Assembly: GCA_946902875.1 (NCBI GenBank)
Contig: OX336353.1
Span: 19,233,151-19,297,150, forward strand
Origin: Nematopogon swammerdamellus
Lineage: Eukaryota; Arthropoda; Insecta; Lepidoptera; Adelidae
Direction: 5' to 3'
DNA: 64,000 bases
The notes below the pieces were generated by a model that was not told where the DNA came from, ran no database searches, and saw nothing but the letters and a program-made list of their open reading frames with translations. Position 1 is the first letter of the stretch, and the number at the start of each line of letters is the position of its first letter. Made by a program: the position numbers and the translations under genes. Below are positions 41,838 through 52,755 of this stretch, piece after piece.

Positions 41838-42028
41838 CCTTCAGTTGTAGAAGACTTATTCATTCGAGTACCTACATGTTCTACGGGATATCTATAACGG
41901 GACCCCAAGGGTTGTTCGAGGCTGGAGTGGATTACGATTTGGCAACGGAAACAGATGACACTTGCGAGTGAAGTCCGGTTCACGTTTTTTAAGGGTTAGT
42001 TTTTTCTTCATTTTATTTAATTTAAAAA

Positions 42029-42254
42029 TCAATACTAATAATAAATCTGTAAGGGATGGTCATGGAGTAGGTAAGTTACGATACGGGACACAGGATAGGC
42101 TAAATAAAATTCAGTTCCGGTTACGCTAAGATGTGGCTCTCATACAAACCGAATTGTTCCGCGCGCCGAAATAAATGTACGGTAGCGCGGGCTTACTTAC
42201 TTTCTTCTTTATAAATACGAATTTCACGCGAGCGAAGCCGCGGGCAAAAGCTAG
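42029..42254 (+). mobile_element. non-autonomous Helitron-like element, internally deleted
   Basis: TCAATACTAATAATAAATCT at the start and GCGAAGCCGCGGGCAAAAGC then TAG at the end, between A and T. Missing the middle third compared with 21007-21397. Confidence 0.78.
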
Positions 42255-43054
42255 TAATAAAATATAATTTAAACTTTCTGCCATGGTCTACAATACTTAC
42301 CTACCCTTAAAAGTTTTCCCTTTTTGAATTGTCAGACTTAATGCGGCGTACGAAGAAAGCCATGGCGCGCACGATTCAACATTTAAATCGAATTCTAAAC
42401 AATTATTCAAAGATACATATGATTATATAGAAACCTCGAGTTTGCGACAGCAATCTCAAATATATTTTGTAGTAAGATATTAATTTTCGACCTCAAAAAG
42501 TACTTAATTATTTTATTTTTTTATTTTTTGCCATAAAACGAAATTTCCAAATTCACACATACAAATATTCACAAAATTTTCAAAATCTTGTACACACTTA
42601 ATTTTAGGTACTATGCAATTTTAAAGTCAGATATCATTTAATGTCACCGAGTTTAATGTATTAGTCACGATAACGGCAACTATATGCCCTCAGTAGCGAT
42701 CCCTCATCGTTGCCCACTGATTACGAAAATCACACAAACTCCTATTGCACAGGCGCCTATTTGCGAAGGCTGCCATGATTTAAGAGGCCCTTAGGAGCGA
42801 TTCCGCATGTGAATATCGCGCGAGGCCGCATTTCTAAATTATGCCTACGCGATGCTCGGATATGCGAAATTATTCGCGTAATAATGCTCGTTGGAAATAT
42901 CTTATTAGTGCTGATTTTAAGTTGGAAGTATTAATGTTTAAATGAAAATTAAGGAACGGGAAAGAAAACTCGCACGAAGCGGGTTAGAAAATTCTGGGCA
43001 AGTACTGTATTGGGCTGGGCACGTCAGCCGAAGAGACGACTCGATTAGAGTAAG
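42255..43054. other. no gene; short RTE-like RT scrap
   Basis: 42980-43054 encodes WAGHVSRRDDS in one frame, like the RTE/R1 RT C-terminal motif. The rest is unassigned, probably host intronic DNA. Confidence 0.4.
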
Positions 43055-43380
43055 CGCGGGCCGTGTGGGTTCGGTACTTTAAAAGAATAGCCCCACTGCA
43101 TCACTCCCCGTGTATGTCGTAAAAGGCGACTAAGGGATATGACTTCCCTCTTATATTACTAGGTGGTAAGGTTTAACCCGCCCGGGTTGGTACTACCGCA
43201 CTGAATGAAAGGTCGGTCGAAACGGCTATGTAAATAGTTTGTGTTTTCCGTCCAGTTCAGCGTAGCCGGCACGACCGAAGGGAAGCACCGACGTGGCACC
43301 AAGTTCACCCGGTGTTATGGGCCGACATCACGGATGTTGTAGGTGATGTAGCCAACCGTGCAGTTTCCATAAAAAAAAAT
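43055..43380 (+). mobile_element. chimeric SINE (C head + A body/tail)
   Basis: GGCCGTGTGGGTTCGGTACT, AAAAGAATAGCCCCACTGCA, GGGATATGACTTCCCTCTTA then TATTACTAGGTGG, and the SINE-A tail to TTTCCATAAAAAAAA. Same C/A junction as at 34.0 kb. Lies about 300 bp upstream of the host exon on the same strand. Confidence 0.88.
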
Positions 43381-43678
43381 GTTCATTAGGTTGCATGTGG
43401 AAGCTTTACTTTTGTCGTAATATAAGTAGAAGTGTGTAATAAACCGGCTTTTAATAAGATATTTGTATATGTTTAAGGAGTTTGTATATGTTGAGAATTA
43501 TTTTTGACAAAGAAAATTATTGTAAAAAATATATATAATTTGCCTTGTCCCAGGCGATAATTCCAAAACGAAATGCCTAATAAATAAAAAAAAATGTATA
43601 TTGAAGTTTTTTAGTGCTTACAACTTCAGTATGTTGCTGATGTGCAGATGCACTAAACTGTTAATTTGTTTGTTGCAG
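43381..43678 (+). other. intron end with splice acceptor
   Basis: AT-rich intronic sequence ending in a pyrimidine-rich TTAATTTGTTTGTTGCAG at 43661-43678. CACTAAAC at 43650 is a plausible branch site. Confidence 0.6.
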
Positions 43679-43791
43679 AAGATAGACGCCTACAACCACA
43701 GCAGTCCGTCCCTACAGACATCGGCCGCCATAGCGCTCTGCTCCATCGTGTTGGTGCTAGGAATACTTATCGGTGCTCTACTTGTCTGGAA
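43679..43791 (+). CDS. host exon encoding a transmembrane segment
   Basis: An internal exon of 113 nt between a TTTGTTTGTTGCAG acceptor and a GTAAGT donor. It opens in phase 0 and leaves two bases in the last codon. The translation is KIDAYNHSSPSLQTSAAIAL followed by CSIVLVLGILIGALLVWK: a short polar stretch with an N-H-S sequon-like site, then about 23 strongly hydrophobic residues ending in W-K. That is one membrane pass, with the polar side probably outside and a basic stop-transfer after the exon. No repeat in the window resembles it. I do not recognise the gene; candidates are receptor- or adhesion-type single-pass proteins. Neighbouring exons are not visible, so the introns extend beyond or across much of the window. 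A repeat starts only 21 bp into the downstream intron. Confidence 0.65.
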
Positions 43792-43812
43792 GTAAGTACT
43801 TTTAAACTAATC

Positions 43813-44115
43813 TTTACCCGACTATGGCGAAGCCAAAAGGAGCATAATGTATTTATGTCTATTCATGTATGAATGCGTGTATGTATATGTATGTATGTTT
43901 GGATGACTGTAACTCCTAAACGTCACGTCGGATTTCGATAATACTGATGTTATTTGGTTTGTCTCAATCACACGGGTAATACTAGGTACCATATTATTTC
44001 GCCATATTGTCAAACCGTAAAAATAAAAGTAATGAAATGGAGATTTAAAAAATATTATGGCAGAGAACCAAAATAATAAAAAAAAATGGTATAAAACCCG
44101 ACAAGGAAAAAAACG
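43813..44115 (+). repeat. repeat-O copy in the intron
   Basis: TTTACCCGACTATGGCGAAG then CCAAAAGGAG, a GTAT-rich run, CTCCTAAACGTCACGTCGGA, and ACCCGACAAG near the far end. The same start occurs at 39937 and 51795. Confidence 0.6.
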
Positions 44116-44119
44116 TAAC

Positions 44120-44290
44120 CTTAAAACTCACGACACCAGGGCGAATTCGCACTGGAAATCGGGGACTATACTAAAGCGATTAAAAAGACATTTCAATATA
44201 AAAAATCTGAGGTAGGAATCACTTCGCACTCCTGCCGCTGTTCTTAAAGTAGAATCACTATCAGTTGTCCCAGCACACGATCCGAGACAT
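44120..44290 (+). repeat. repeat-F copy
   Basis: TTAAAACTCACGACACCAGG, GCGAATTCGCACTGGAAATC then GGGGACTATACT, shared with 55758-55860, and the hairpin-like GGTAGGAATCACTTCGCACT shared with 1311-1385. Confidence 0.65.
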
Positions 44291-44344
44291 GGCCGTTTTA
44301 ATGTTGACAACTGTCATCCGAAATGAAGATCTCGTCGAGATTTG

Positions 44345-44681
44345 TCAGCCTCGGTAGCTCAGTGGTGCGGTCGGTCGACTGTTGTTAAGCAACCCTGAGC
44401 GCTGTCAGTACTTGGATGGGTGACCGCTCGACCATTGGAGGCTGACCGTGGTTCGGATTCAACGTTAAACTGTAGGTCCCTTCCCTTCTTACCTTACTAG
44501 GTGGTAGGGAGCGAAACGTCGGTCGAAACAGCTATGTAAACAGTTCGTGTTTTCCGTCCAGAGCCGACATGAAATGAAGGGAAGCACTGATATGGGACCT
44601 AGTTCACGAGGTGTTATGGGCTGACATCACGTATGTTGTAGGTGATGTAGGCAGACAACCTTGTCAGTTTTCATAAAAAAA
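44345..44681 (+). mobile_element. SINE-A, full length with internal deletions
   Basis: GTCAGCCTCGGTAGCTCAGT then GGTGCGG, GTTAAGCAACCCTGAGCGC, AGTACTTGGATGGGTGACCG; the body jumps from GGTGGTAGGG to AGCGAAACGTCGG. Tail to TTTTCATAAAAAAA. Confidence 0.86.
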
Positions 44682-45040
44682 GAGGCTATTCTTTTTAAGT
44701 ACCGGCATAGTAGAAGAACTACATAATATTATCTCGAAGCGAAGAGTACGATTCGCACCTTTTAAAAATCTAAATCAAACGGTATAACATAAGTCAGCCG
44801 ATACACTTTCCTGATTAAACCCGTCCCTTCCTTCGATGTGTCGTCGTTCCAGTAGAAATATTCAATTATGTGAAACAGGCTGTAGCGCGGGGGCTGGGGC
44901 AGGCTCGGTGGGCAACTCTAGCGGAAATGAGACGGGTTTCAGGTCTCACACACAGTACGGGGCTAGAACAGCATTTTTTTTTATTGAAAGCTACCTATAT
45001 CCTGGTGATCTTCAAAAGTCGTGTCAATATATTTTCTTTA

Positions 45041-45427
45041 GTGGAAACTGACACGGTTGGCTACATCACCTACAGCATCCGTGATGTCAGCCCATAACAC
45101 CTTGGTGAACTAGGTGTCATTTCAGTGCTTCCCTTTATTTCATGTCGGCTACACTGAACTGGACGGAAAACACGAACTATTTACATAGCCGTTTCGACCG
45201 ACGTTTTATACAGTGCGGTAGTATCAACCCGGGCGGGATAAACCCTACCATCTAGTAGGTAAGAAGGGAAGGGACCTACAGTTTTATGTGGAATCCGAAC
45301 GGCCAGCCTCCCAAGGTCGAGCGATCACCCCTCTAAGCACCGAACATGCATCCAAGTACTGACCGCGCTCAGGGTTGCTTAATTAACAACAGTCGACCGA
45401 CCGCATCACTGAGCTACCGAGGCTGAC
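45041..45427 (-). mobile_element. SINE-A, full length
   Basis: GAAACTGACACGGTTGGCTA through CATCCAAGTACTGACCGCGC, CACTGAGCTACCGAGGCTGA. The region GATCTTCAAAAGTCGTGTCA at 45008 recurs as GATCTTCAAAGGTCGTGTCA at 45461, a near-perfect 27-bp direct repeat around it. Confidence 0.87.
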
Positions 45428-45514
45428 CTCGGGATCACCAGGTTGACACGAACCCAGGGATCTTCAAAGGTCGTGTCAATAAATTAGACAACGACCTTTT
45501 TTTTATGTAAATCA

Positions 45515-45800
45515 TCATGGGTGGCTGTGTCGAGAGACCAATGGTACAGTCGACAGAGCCAAAAACCCCTCTCCTAGCGAATCCATGCTCAGTGAGGCGC
45601 CATGCCAGCAGATTTGCGGACTGTTGCTAGGCTGTCTAGCCCGTTGATACGACGTTTCAAGACACCCAGGTTAAAGGATTCGGGAAACACACTCGCCGGG
45701 AGACAGTTCCACACCCTAGCGGTGCGACAAAGAAACGATTTTGAGAACCGATGGTTTTTGTCCTCTGGCATGGCGCCTCTCTGAGTGTTGTTTCGCGAGC
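45515..45800 (-). pseudogene. LINE-K C-terminus and 3' UTR
   Basis: Inverse of the LINE-K end: the frame at 45771-45589 reads HRFSKSFLCRTARVWNCLPA, VFPESFNLGVLKRRINGLDS and a MAPH tail. One of the least damaged copies of this C-terminus (FK of FKRRI changed to LK), but 5'-truncated in the RT domain. Confidence 0.78.
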
Positions 45801-45829
45801 CGGCTCCCTAGGTATACATATATGCTTTC

Positions 45830-46147
45830 CACCTTTCTACCTCCGCACAACGCGCACTGGGCAGGGATTGCATCCCTCCCTACCCGCTAGACTTACCGCG
45901 GATGCGTACTAAATCGGTTTTGCAGATCTTTCCTCTACAGAACCGGTAAACTCTGGAACGCTCTCCCTGCCCGCATATTCGCCCCAAGTCACAGAATATT
46001 TAATAGGTACTCCCAAGTACAGTATCGAGTCCTTCAAGAGGGCGTGAATAGGCACCTGTCAGGTCGGCATGAAATTCGCAACCCCTGCATACGACCGAAT
46101 GTCCATAGGCGTAGTCAGACACCTTATGGGTAGCGCGGCGCCACATG
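45830..46147 (+). pseudogene. LINE-M reverse transcriptase tail and 3' UTR
   Basis: TGCAGATCTTTCCTCTACAG then AACCGGTAAACTCTGGAACG, CTCTCCCTGCCCGCATATTC, a small insertion (CACAGAATATTTAATAGGTA), TCCTTCAAGAGGG, CACCTGTCAGGTCGGCATG and GGCGCCACATGTGG. It encodes the QNR.FWNALPA.IF motif of a Jockey/CR1-like RT tail, with the insertion breaking the frame. Confidence 0.7.
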
Positions 46148-46149
46148 TG

Positions 46150-46275
46150 GTGCTTTATATTAGAAAATACTTTATTGCTCCAAAACATTTTTACAGGAAC
46201 AAGCACAACATAAAATTTACATGAGGTGCAAATGCAGACTTATCCCTTACAGAGCTTTCTACCAGTCAACTTTTC
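46150..46275 (-). mobile_element. LINE-N 3' UTR
   Basis: CTTTATTGCTCCAAAACATT, TTACATGAGGTGCAAATGCA and GACTTATCCCTTACAGAGCT. Lies tail-to-tail with LINE-M. Confidence 0.65.
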
Positions 46276-47097
46276 GAAGTTCAGAATTATGTATATTTTT
46301 TATTTTAATGGTTAAGAAAATACTATCAATAAAAATTAAATTTCAAATATATTGTTTGTTCCAATAGTTACCTATCTACAGTTATGAATGACTAATAAAT
46401 AAAACTAATTAAAATAAACTCCTAAACATCAGTTTAAAATCAGTTTAAAATTATAGATTTCCTCTATATAGAAAAGAAAACTCTTGTACGTAAGTAAGTT
46501 TGGCCTTCGTAAATTCTGGAACAAAGGTTACATTCAACTAAAAGCAAAACATTGTCCAATATAAATTCAATTGAAAACTTTTAATCATAAATATAAATTT
46601 TATTTTGCGGCTGTAAGTATTACAATCAAAACCATTCGGAGCATAATTTGTTCGTCGTAACGAGTTTGAAACCTTATTAATATGCCCTTCTGTTCGCCTC
46701 TATACCGATGTATTTAATAATTTAATCAGTCGATCATAATTCGAATTAGATTTCCAACAACAACGCGACGACAGTCTGTGAAACGGGTCTCTTTCTTCAT
46801 AGTCATAATCCGACACCGTTGACAAGTGACAAGCGACGTGAGCCGAACTTGTAATTATACTTGTCAAAATACAAATGACAGATGTCAGATTATTCGTGAT
46901 TGTTGCCTCTCGTCTGCCTTCGATCATACTTACTTATTTAATACGACTGTCTGTCGGTTTGTCACGGGCGACGACGAATCGAGATATTTTTTTTTTTGTG
47001 CAGTGGACTGAATGTTTTCATATCTCACTTCTGATCTCTGATGTGTCATTTATAGAGTTTGCTTGTGATTTTATTTGGATAAAACCTTTAAATACAT
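46276..47097. other. no gene recognised
   Basis: AT-rich. The 132-codon plus frame at 46875-47273 has no recognisable homology and runs into SINE-C. Confidence 0.4.
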
Positions 47098-47545
47098 ACA
47101 ACACGCTGGAACTCGACAATCGGGGTAAGCAGAATAATCGGTGTTGTGCTGCAAGTTCTCTTGTATATTATAGCACAACACCGACGACCACGTATAACAA
47201 TGTATTAGAATATGTATTAGTATATGTTTATGGTGTAAATATTAATGTTCTTGTGAGCGGTAGTATGGGTTAATTATTGTAAATTACTTTAATATAATAC
47301 TTATAAGGTAATTCAGAACTGGCGGAATTTTCGACATGTCCAAGCGTAGGTTACCTACCTATGGATGAAATTATACAATAAACAATAAACAATAAGTTAA
47401 CCTATCAAGCAGCAAGTAAGGCACGAAAACCCAACTGCTGCATGACTCGGTGGAAGGACCGTGCCAAGGTGTGGTGTGGCTATCCTGTCGCCCTTTAGCA
47501 CGACACCTTGTCCTTATTCCTTAGTCACCTTTTATGACACGGAAA
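47098..47545 (-). mobile_element. SINE-C split by a LINE-I 3' end
   Basis: SINE-C on the minus strand at 47098-47190 (GACAATCGGGGTAAGCAG..CACAACACCGACGACCACG) resumes at 47398 (CTATCAAGCAGCAAGTAAGG..GACTCGGTGGAAGGACCGTG). Between them lies LINE-I on the plus strand. Confidence 0.75.
47191..47397 (+). mobile_element. LINE-I 3' end, nested in SINE-C
   Basis: GTAAATATTAATGTTCTTGT then GAGCGGTAGTATGGGTTAAT, ACTGGCGGAATTTTCGACAT, GTCCAAGCGTAGGTTACCTA, and an ACAATAAACAATAAACAAT tail. Confidence 0.75.
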
Positions 47546-48183
47546 TACAGAATAAAAGACTACAGTTTTTTTAAATTGCTCTTTCCTCGTTTCCTTCATT
47601 TCAGCCACAGAATTTCAGCAGTCGGGTTTTTTTATCTTGTTTTTATTTTTATCCGACTGTTTCCTGAACCACGCTATCCATAACATAATAAATGTGGATA
47701 TATTTATGACATGGATATATTTCTTTTTCAATTCATAAAACCGCCTAGTATAGTAATTAGTAAACACCAAGTCAAATATAGTAATTAATAGAGAATTGGA
47801 TATGATGATACCATTAAAATGCATTTTTTTTTGTCACAGCTATCTTCTTGGTCATACATTTGTTCCCCAAAATATATGTTACTTCTACTACCTACCTACC
47901 AACTAAAAACTTACACTGTCTAAAATTATGCTTTTTAACTTACCTACCCTCAAGTTTGGAGCAACGGTTCAAAACTTGCACACGCTCTCCGGAAATTAAG
48001 TTAGGGCTAACTTTGGCATAGCAAGGGTTGAAGGCACTCGCCTAAGTGGGTTGTATTAATTTTGAACTTTAATTGGCCCATTCCGGAGTGAATTGGAAAA
48101 GGTCCGGCCGGTGTTTCAGGCTTGACGGGAGTCCAACAATGACGGGAACTGGGAAGACACGAACACGTCATAAACTATCTTAT
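47546..48183. other. no gene recognised
   Basis: AT-rich, no repeat or coding signature recognised. Confidence 0.4.
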
Positions 48184-48470
48184 TTTTTTAAGTAATCCGG
48201 TATGGGTGGCTGAGTCGGAAGGGCCAAAGCACATGCTCCGACCAGCCAATATCACTTCCGAGAAGGTAGGTGGCATACCGAAGACTTCCCTGGATTGCTG
48301 GCTATACTGGACTAGAGGAGAACACAACCGAGGCTGCTATGCGGCCATCTTACATCCAGTACGATGGTAACAACCCAGTCGGCTACAATTTGAGCCTACC
48401 ACCTAGTAAGGGGCAAGGGAAGGGACCTACAGTTTTACAACCGTTCCGAACGGCAGGTGAAGCAGCAGGT
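48184..48470 (-). mobile_element. SINE-D copy
   Basis: TAATCCGGTATGGGTGGCTG, AATATCACTTCCGAGAAGGT, CTATGCGGCCATCTTACATC then CAGTACGATGG, ACCACCTAGTAAGGGGCAAG. The open frame across it (48270-48521) also appears in the other SINE-D copies and is not a gene. Confidence 0.8.
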
Positions 48471-48524
48471 GTAGGTCTTGAGACGATTTACTTAATGAAA
48501 TTCTTAACACTGACTGATTGACTA

Positions 48525-48695
48525 CGGTAAACTCTGGAACTGGATTCCCCCCCAAGTACAGTCTCAGTTCTTTCACAAGGGGCGTGAATGGGCACCTGTC
48601 ATGCCGGCATGGCATTCGTAACCCCCGCATACGACCGAATGTCCATGGGCGTCGTTAGACACCTAATGGGTGGCTCGGCGCCATATGTCGCGCAT
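48525..48695 (+). mobile_element. LINE-M 3' end
   Basis: GGTAAACTCTGGAACTGGAT, CACCTGTCATGCCGGCATGG, CGACCGAATGTCCATGGGCG then TCGTTAGACACC and GGCGCCATATGTCG. Confidence 0.68.
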
Positions 48696-48770
48696 TAAAT
48701 TTAAAAAAAGAATTCCGTAATACATTCTTCTGCATAATAAAAGATTATTTTCATTTTGTAACTTCGGTTT

Positions 48771-49133
48771 GTCAGCCTCGGTAGCTCACTGTTGCGGTCA
48801 GTCGACTGTTGTTAAGCAAGCCTGAGCGCGGTTGGTACTTGGATGGGTGCGACCGTTGGAGGCGACCGTAATTCGGATTCCACGTAAAACTGTAGGTCCC
48901 TTCCCTTGTTACCTTACTAGGTGGTAGGGTTTATCCCACCCGGGTTGCTACCACCGCACTAAATGTAACGTCGGTCGAAACTGCTATGTAAATAGTTCGT
49001 GCTTTCCGCCCACTTCAGTGTAGCCGGCATGAAATGAAGGGAAGCACTGACATGGCACCTAATTCACCCGGTGTTATGGGCTGACATCACGGATGTTGTA
49101 GGTGATGTAGCCAATCGTGTCAGTTTTCATAAA
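48771..49133 (+). mobile_element. SINE-A, full length
   Basis: GTCAGCCTCGGTAGCTCACT, GTTAAGCAAGCCTGAGCGC, a slightly shortened 5S box C and ATTCGGATTCCACG. Tail to TTTTCATAAAG. Confidence 0.86.
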
Positions 49134-49549
49134 GAATAAAATAAAATAAATTGTAATCGTTAAAATTTTACATTCCCAAGGCGACTCTATCACATACCCT
49201 ATGCCAACGTCGTCTTCGTCGGCGCGGTCTCCCTGACCGTCACCGTACGTTTGGTATCACATTCGAGGGTTAGTTAGTATAAATTGAGTAGCGGTCACCG
49301 GCGCCGTAACGTCCACTAGACGGACGGAGGGTTGGGGTCATTCGGGATGCGTCGTCCCATCCTTGCGAGTTTGAATAGTCTTCGGACCGACGACAGCCTG
49401 GTTTGTTTGAGAGATTCAATTTGGCTGCGTTGTTCAGAGACTTGGTTCCATCGCGGTTCTATACTGATGTTCGGAGTTTGGTACGGAACGCTGAAAGGGA
49501 TGATTGTGTACGTGAAGTGAAAAACTTTTGATTTATGACTTTTTGGTTA
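49134..49549. other. no gene recognised
   Basis: Moderate GC, no repeat recognised. The plus frame at 49332-49520 shows no known motif. Confidence 0.4.
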
Positions 49550-49722
49550 TGGGTTAATTATTGTAAGTTACCATAATATAACACTTACATATAAGGTAGG
49601 TACTAACATAACATTGTGACTTGTCAGTTCTTTTTCGCGTAGAATTTAAAACTGGCGGAATTTTCGACATGTCCAAGCTTAGGTTACCTAACTATGGATG
49701 AAATTATACAATAAACAATTCG
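49550..49722 (+). mobile_element. LINE-I 3' end
   Basis: GGTTATGGGTTAATTATTGT, ACTGGCGGAATTTTCGACAT, GTCCAAGCTTAGGTTACCTA and ACAATAAACAAT. Confidence 0.72.
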
Positions 49723-50745
49723 ATCATTTCAAGCCCCCAAATCTATGGAGAATAGAAATACATAGATTTTCGAAATTAAAATTTCTGAAACAAGAGGTTT
49801 TCAATATTGCATACCTTGCTGCGGACATACTGAAAGAAAATATAAAAAAAATAAATATTAAACACAAAAATTTTACAGAGGTTCTCCTCTAGCTATTCCA
49901 TGGAAAATTTTTATTTAATCATCAGCACGCAGAAAGCGACAAATTACGCAAAATTTTCAACATTTTCTAAACACCTCTAAGTAATATAAATCATACGCCA
50001 AATTCACGCGAGCCAAAACCCTCTTTATTCGTTAAAAAATACCGGCGGCAAAAAAAAAGCCGGTAGAAAATTAAAAATGTCTCCGCGGCAGGCTCGAACA
50101 AAGCATGAATACATTACATGAGTGATACTCGATCCTTTATGAACGCGGGATGTCACACTTCCGGCTTTCATCGATATTTTTTTTTCTGATTTAGGAAATA
50201 ATGCCTCATTTTCAAAAGCATTATGTACCCTCGCCTGCAATGATTGCAAATGAAATTATACGAGTATGTTAAAAATAGGCAGATGTGCTATCCGAGCTCA
50301 GCAAGTGACACTTTAAAACCAGGACACTTGTCCTACCTGAAGTCAGTCTCGCACCAACGAGACGCGTGTTCAAACATGTTCGGACGTGTTGTTGAAACGT
50401 GGAAAGTGTAATAGGCTGGGGAGGCAACAACATTTCATTGATCACCGAATTTCAGGGGTCTTCAACTGTAATTTATGTGGGCCGCAAAAATTGTGTTCGA
50501 ATGATGGAGAAAACGGGATGTGTGTTTCTACACTGTTCCGTTGAAGGATAGAGAAAGGAGGCGTTCGCTACTGTAAGTAAAATATTTTATCCAATTCGGC
50601 CGACTCCGCCACAGTGCCCAATACGTTGGCAGCGTTGCCCCTTTGAATCGCCAGCCCTATCCGCTGAAAGAAGAAAGACTTGGCGCGTCGGTCACCAGAC
50701 TTATCGATGAGGAGCTTTCCTAGATTGATTTAAAATTACGTAAAA
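49723..50745. other. no gene; possible hAT end
   Basis: CAGGGGTCTTCAACTGTAAT at 50453 followed by GGGCCGCAAAAATTGTG looks like a hAT terminus, but I found no partner end. Confidence 0.4.
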
Positions 50746-50927
50746 ACTTGTGTTGTTTGTCAAAAGAAGAAACGACAGATCGGTAAACCCCTAGGTAATT
50801 TACAGTGTATTCCTGTAACGGGTATTTTCCATAACGATGGTATCGACTTGATTGGACCCTTTCCAAAAAGTTAGAACGGTAATAAGTATATTATTACGGC
50901 AATAGATTATGTGTCTAAAAGTGGACT
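50746..50927 (+). pseudogene. Ty3/Gypsy-type integrase remnant
   Basis: One frame reads TCVVCQKKKRQIGKP, then GIFHNDGIDLIGPFPKS, a stop (TAG), then NGNKYIITAIDYVSKSG. The C-x-x-C is the second half of the HHCC zinc finger, and GIDLIGPFP carries the first catalytic aspartate of the integrase core, with the usual AIDY.SK strand after it. The in-frame stop, absence of the remaining catalytic residues and lack of LTRs show a short dead fragment of an insect Ty3/Gypsy LTR retrotransposon. Confidence 0.68.
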
Positions 50928-51894
50928 GAGGCAGGGGCCATAGGTACCTTCAAACGAATTAAAAATATGTTTCTAATAGGTTGTTGATAAGAGCCAAACT
51001 TATCACAATTGCTAAAGAAATAAAAGTTAGTAATTGTACAAAAAGTTTATAAGAAGGAAATATTATGTCAATTTGATATGTCCGAGGTGATAATTCCAAA
51101 ATCATTAAAAAATCATGAAAGTAAGTCCATTTAGTGCTAACGGTAATATCTTATTCAACCTGTTATATTATATTTTTATCACTCAGTCCTACACAAAATT
51201 AGAACTTTTTTTTTTGTGTTACTGCTAACTCCAAAATCGAAAACCCAACTTATCGACTCCCCATCATAAACAGATCGACTCAACGAACTAACCTGCGTTT
51301 GACAACTCTATCGGCTCTGAGGGTAGCTTGCTGGTGGCGACACGGTGGTCATATCCACGCCTAACTCAGGTGTTTTGTCCACTCGATTTATTACTCTATG
51401 TGACTGATTTATGCGACTTTTGCTCTAAGTTCGTACATAGTGCGCGGTGAGAGAAGCACTTCTAAATATACAAAGGATTGTAGTTTTTATGCAGGAAGAT
51501 TTAAGGTGCTAGTTTGAAAGAGAATGTCCAAGTTTGTGTCATTTAATTTTGACGTTTAATAATTTACATTAAAGTTCATTTTACATTGACAGATGCTTTT
51601 AAATCGTGGTAGATGAAAGCTATTGCTAGCAAAATGCGAAAGATGTTCTATTCACTTCATGTCTTAATTCTTTAAGGCTGCGTAAATGACTCGACAGATC
51701 GATAGGGAATCCGTGAGAGAGAAAGAGTGAAAACGAAAGGAATAGAAGTACTAGCTAATTTCATCGTAAGTCTAAATTTGTTTTCTGTGTTTTTACCCGA
51801 CTACGGCGAAACCAATAGGAGAGTAATAAATGAAACAATTTGTCCAATTTTTAATGCTTTTGCTACTGAAGACTTACTTGCTGTTTTGTCTTAA
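50928..51894. other. no gene; repeat-O start inside
   Basis: TTTACCCGACTACGGCGAAA at 51793-51812 is the start of repeat-O. Otherwise unassigned. Confidence 0.4.
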
Positions 51895-51896
51895 CA

Positions 51897-52262
51897 AAAG
51901 GAGTCGGGAGACCGCTAAGTAAATTCCCGCGCTGATCTGAGTTTTTATATTTTATTTACTTAGCGGTCCCCCGATTCCTTTAAGTAAGTAAAAGGAAATT
52001 AATTTTGAGTTTTTAAGGGTAGGAGATTTTTAAAATTTGTAATTTAAGTTTTATTTCAAGCTTTTTAAAAAAACCACATCCAAATCGGTCCACTTTTTAA
52101 GATAATAATTTTTTTTATTACTTGATTACTTGATTACAAACAGCTAAGAACCATTTCGATTAAACAAGCTTCCTAATAAAAAAGACCGCACACACACACA
52201 CACACCACACACACACGTCAAACTTATAATAACACCCCTCCGTTATTTTCGTCGGGGATTAA
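51897..52262 (-). repeat. repeat-E copy with 27-bp palindromic end
   Basis: Arms 51897-51923 and 51955-51981 (AAAGGAGTCGGGAGACCGCT core) pair at 25 of 27 positions. The remainder inversely matches 26872-27150, including CCAAATCGGTCCAC and a (CA)n tract. Confidence 0.65.
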
Positions 52263-52410
52263 AAAATGTGATGAGAAATGGTTTGGCTAATTATAAACAC
52301 AATATATAAAAGAGCTACGTAACTAAGCACAATATAAAAAATTTCAAGATGTTTTACTAAAACTATCTACTAATCTACTGTCTTAATTATATGGAACTTG
52401 TTTTATCTAA

Positions 52411-52687
52411 ATAACATGTAATTACATTTTGGCGCTTTTTTTAACTAGGTAGTAATACCTAGTTAACAAAATACCTAGTTAACAAAAGCGTAATACCTAG
52501 TTAACTAAATAACTAATTAACAAAATAATAGTTAACAAAATAGTAATACCTAGTTAACAAAAGCGTAATACCTAGTTAACTAAATAACTAGTTAACAAAA
52601 TAATAGTTAACAAAATAGTAATACCTAGTTAACAAAAGCGTAATACCTAGTTAACAAAGGCGCCAAAATGTAATTACATATGTTATT
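52411..52687. mobile_element. short TIR element filled with tandem repeats
   Basis: TAACATGTAATTACATTTTG then GCGC at the left is inverted at the right (GCGCCAAAATGTAATTACAT). Between them are two to three copies of a roughly 76-bp unit made of AATACCTAGTTAAC and AACAAAAGCG. Confidence 0.75.
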
Positions 52688-52755
52688 TATATAAAACAAT
52701 TCTTCCTGCAGAACAGAGATTCTCTAGAGAAGGAGACATGGCTATATCTAAAATA

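Noticed and set aside
48270..48521. 83-codon ORF recurring at 18.5, 48.3 and 62.9 kb
   Set aside because: The shared peptide is the minus-strand reading of SINE-D, explained by a repeat and not a gene family.
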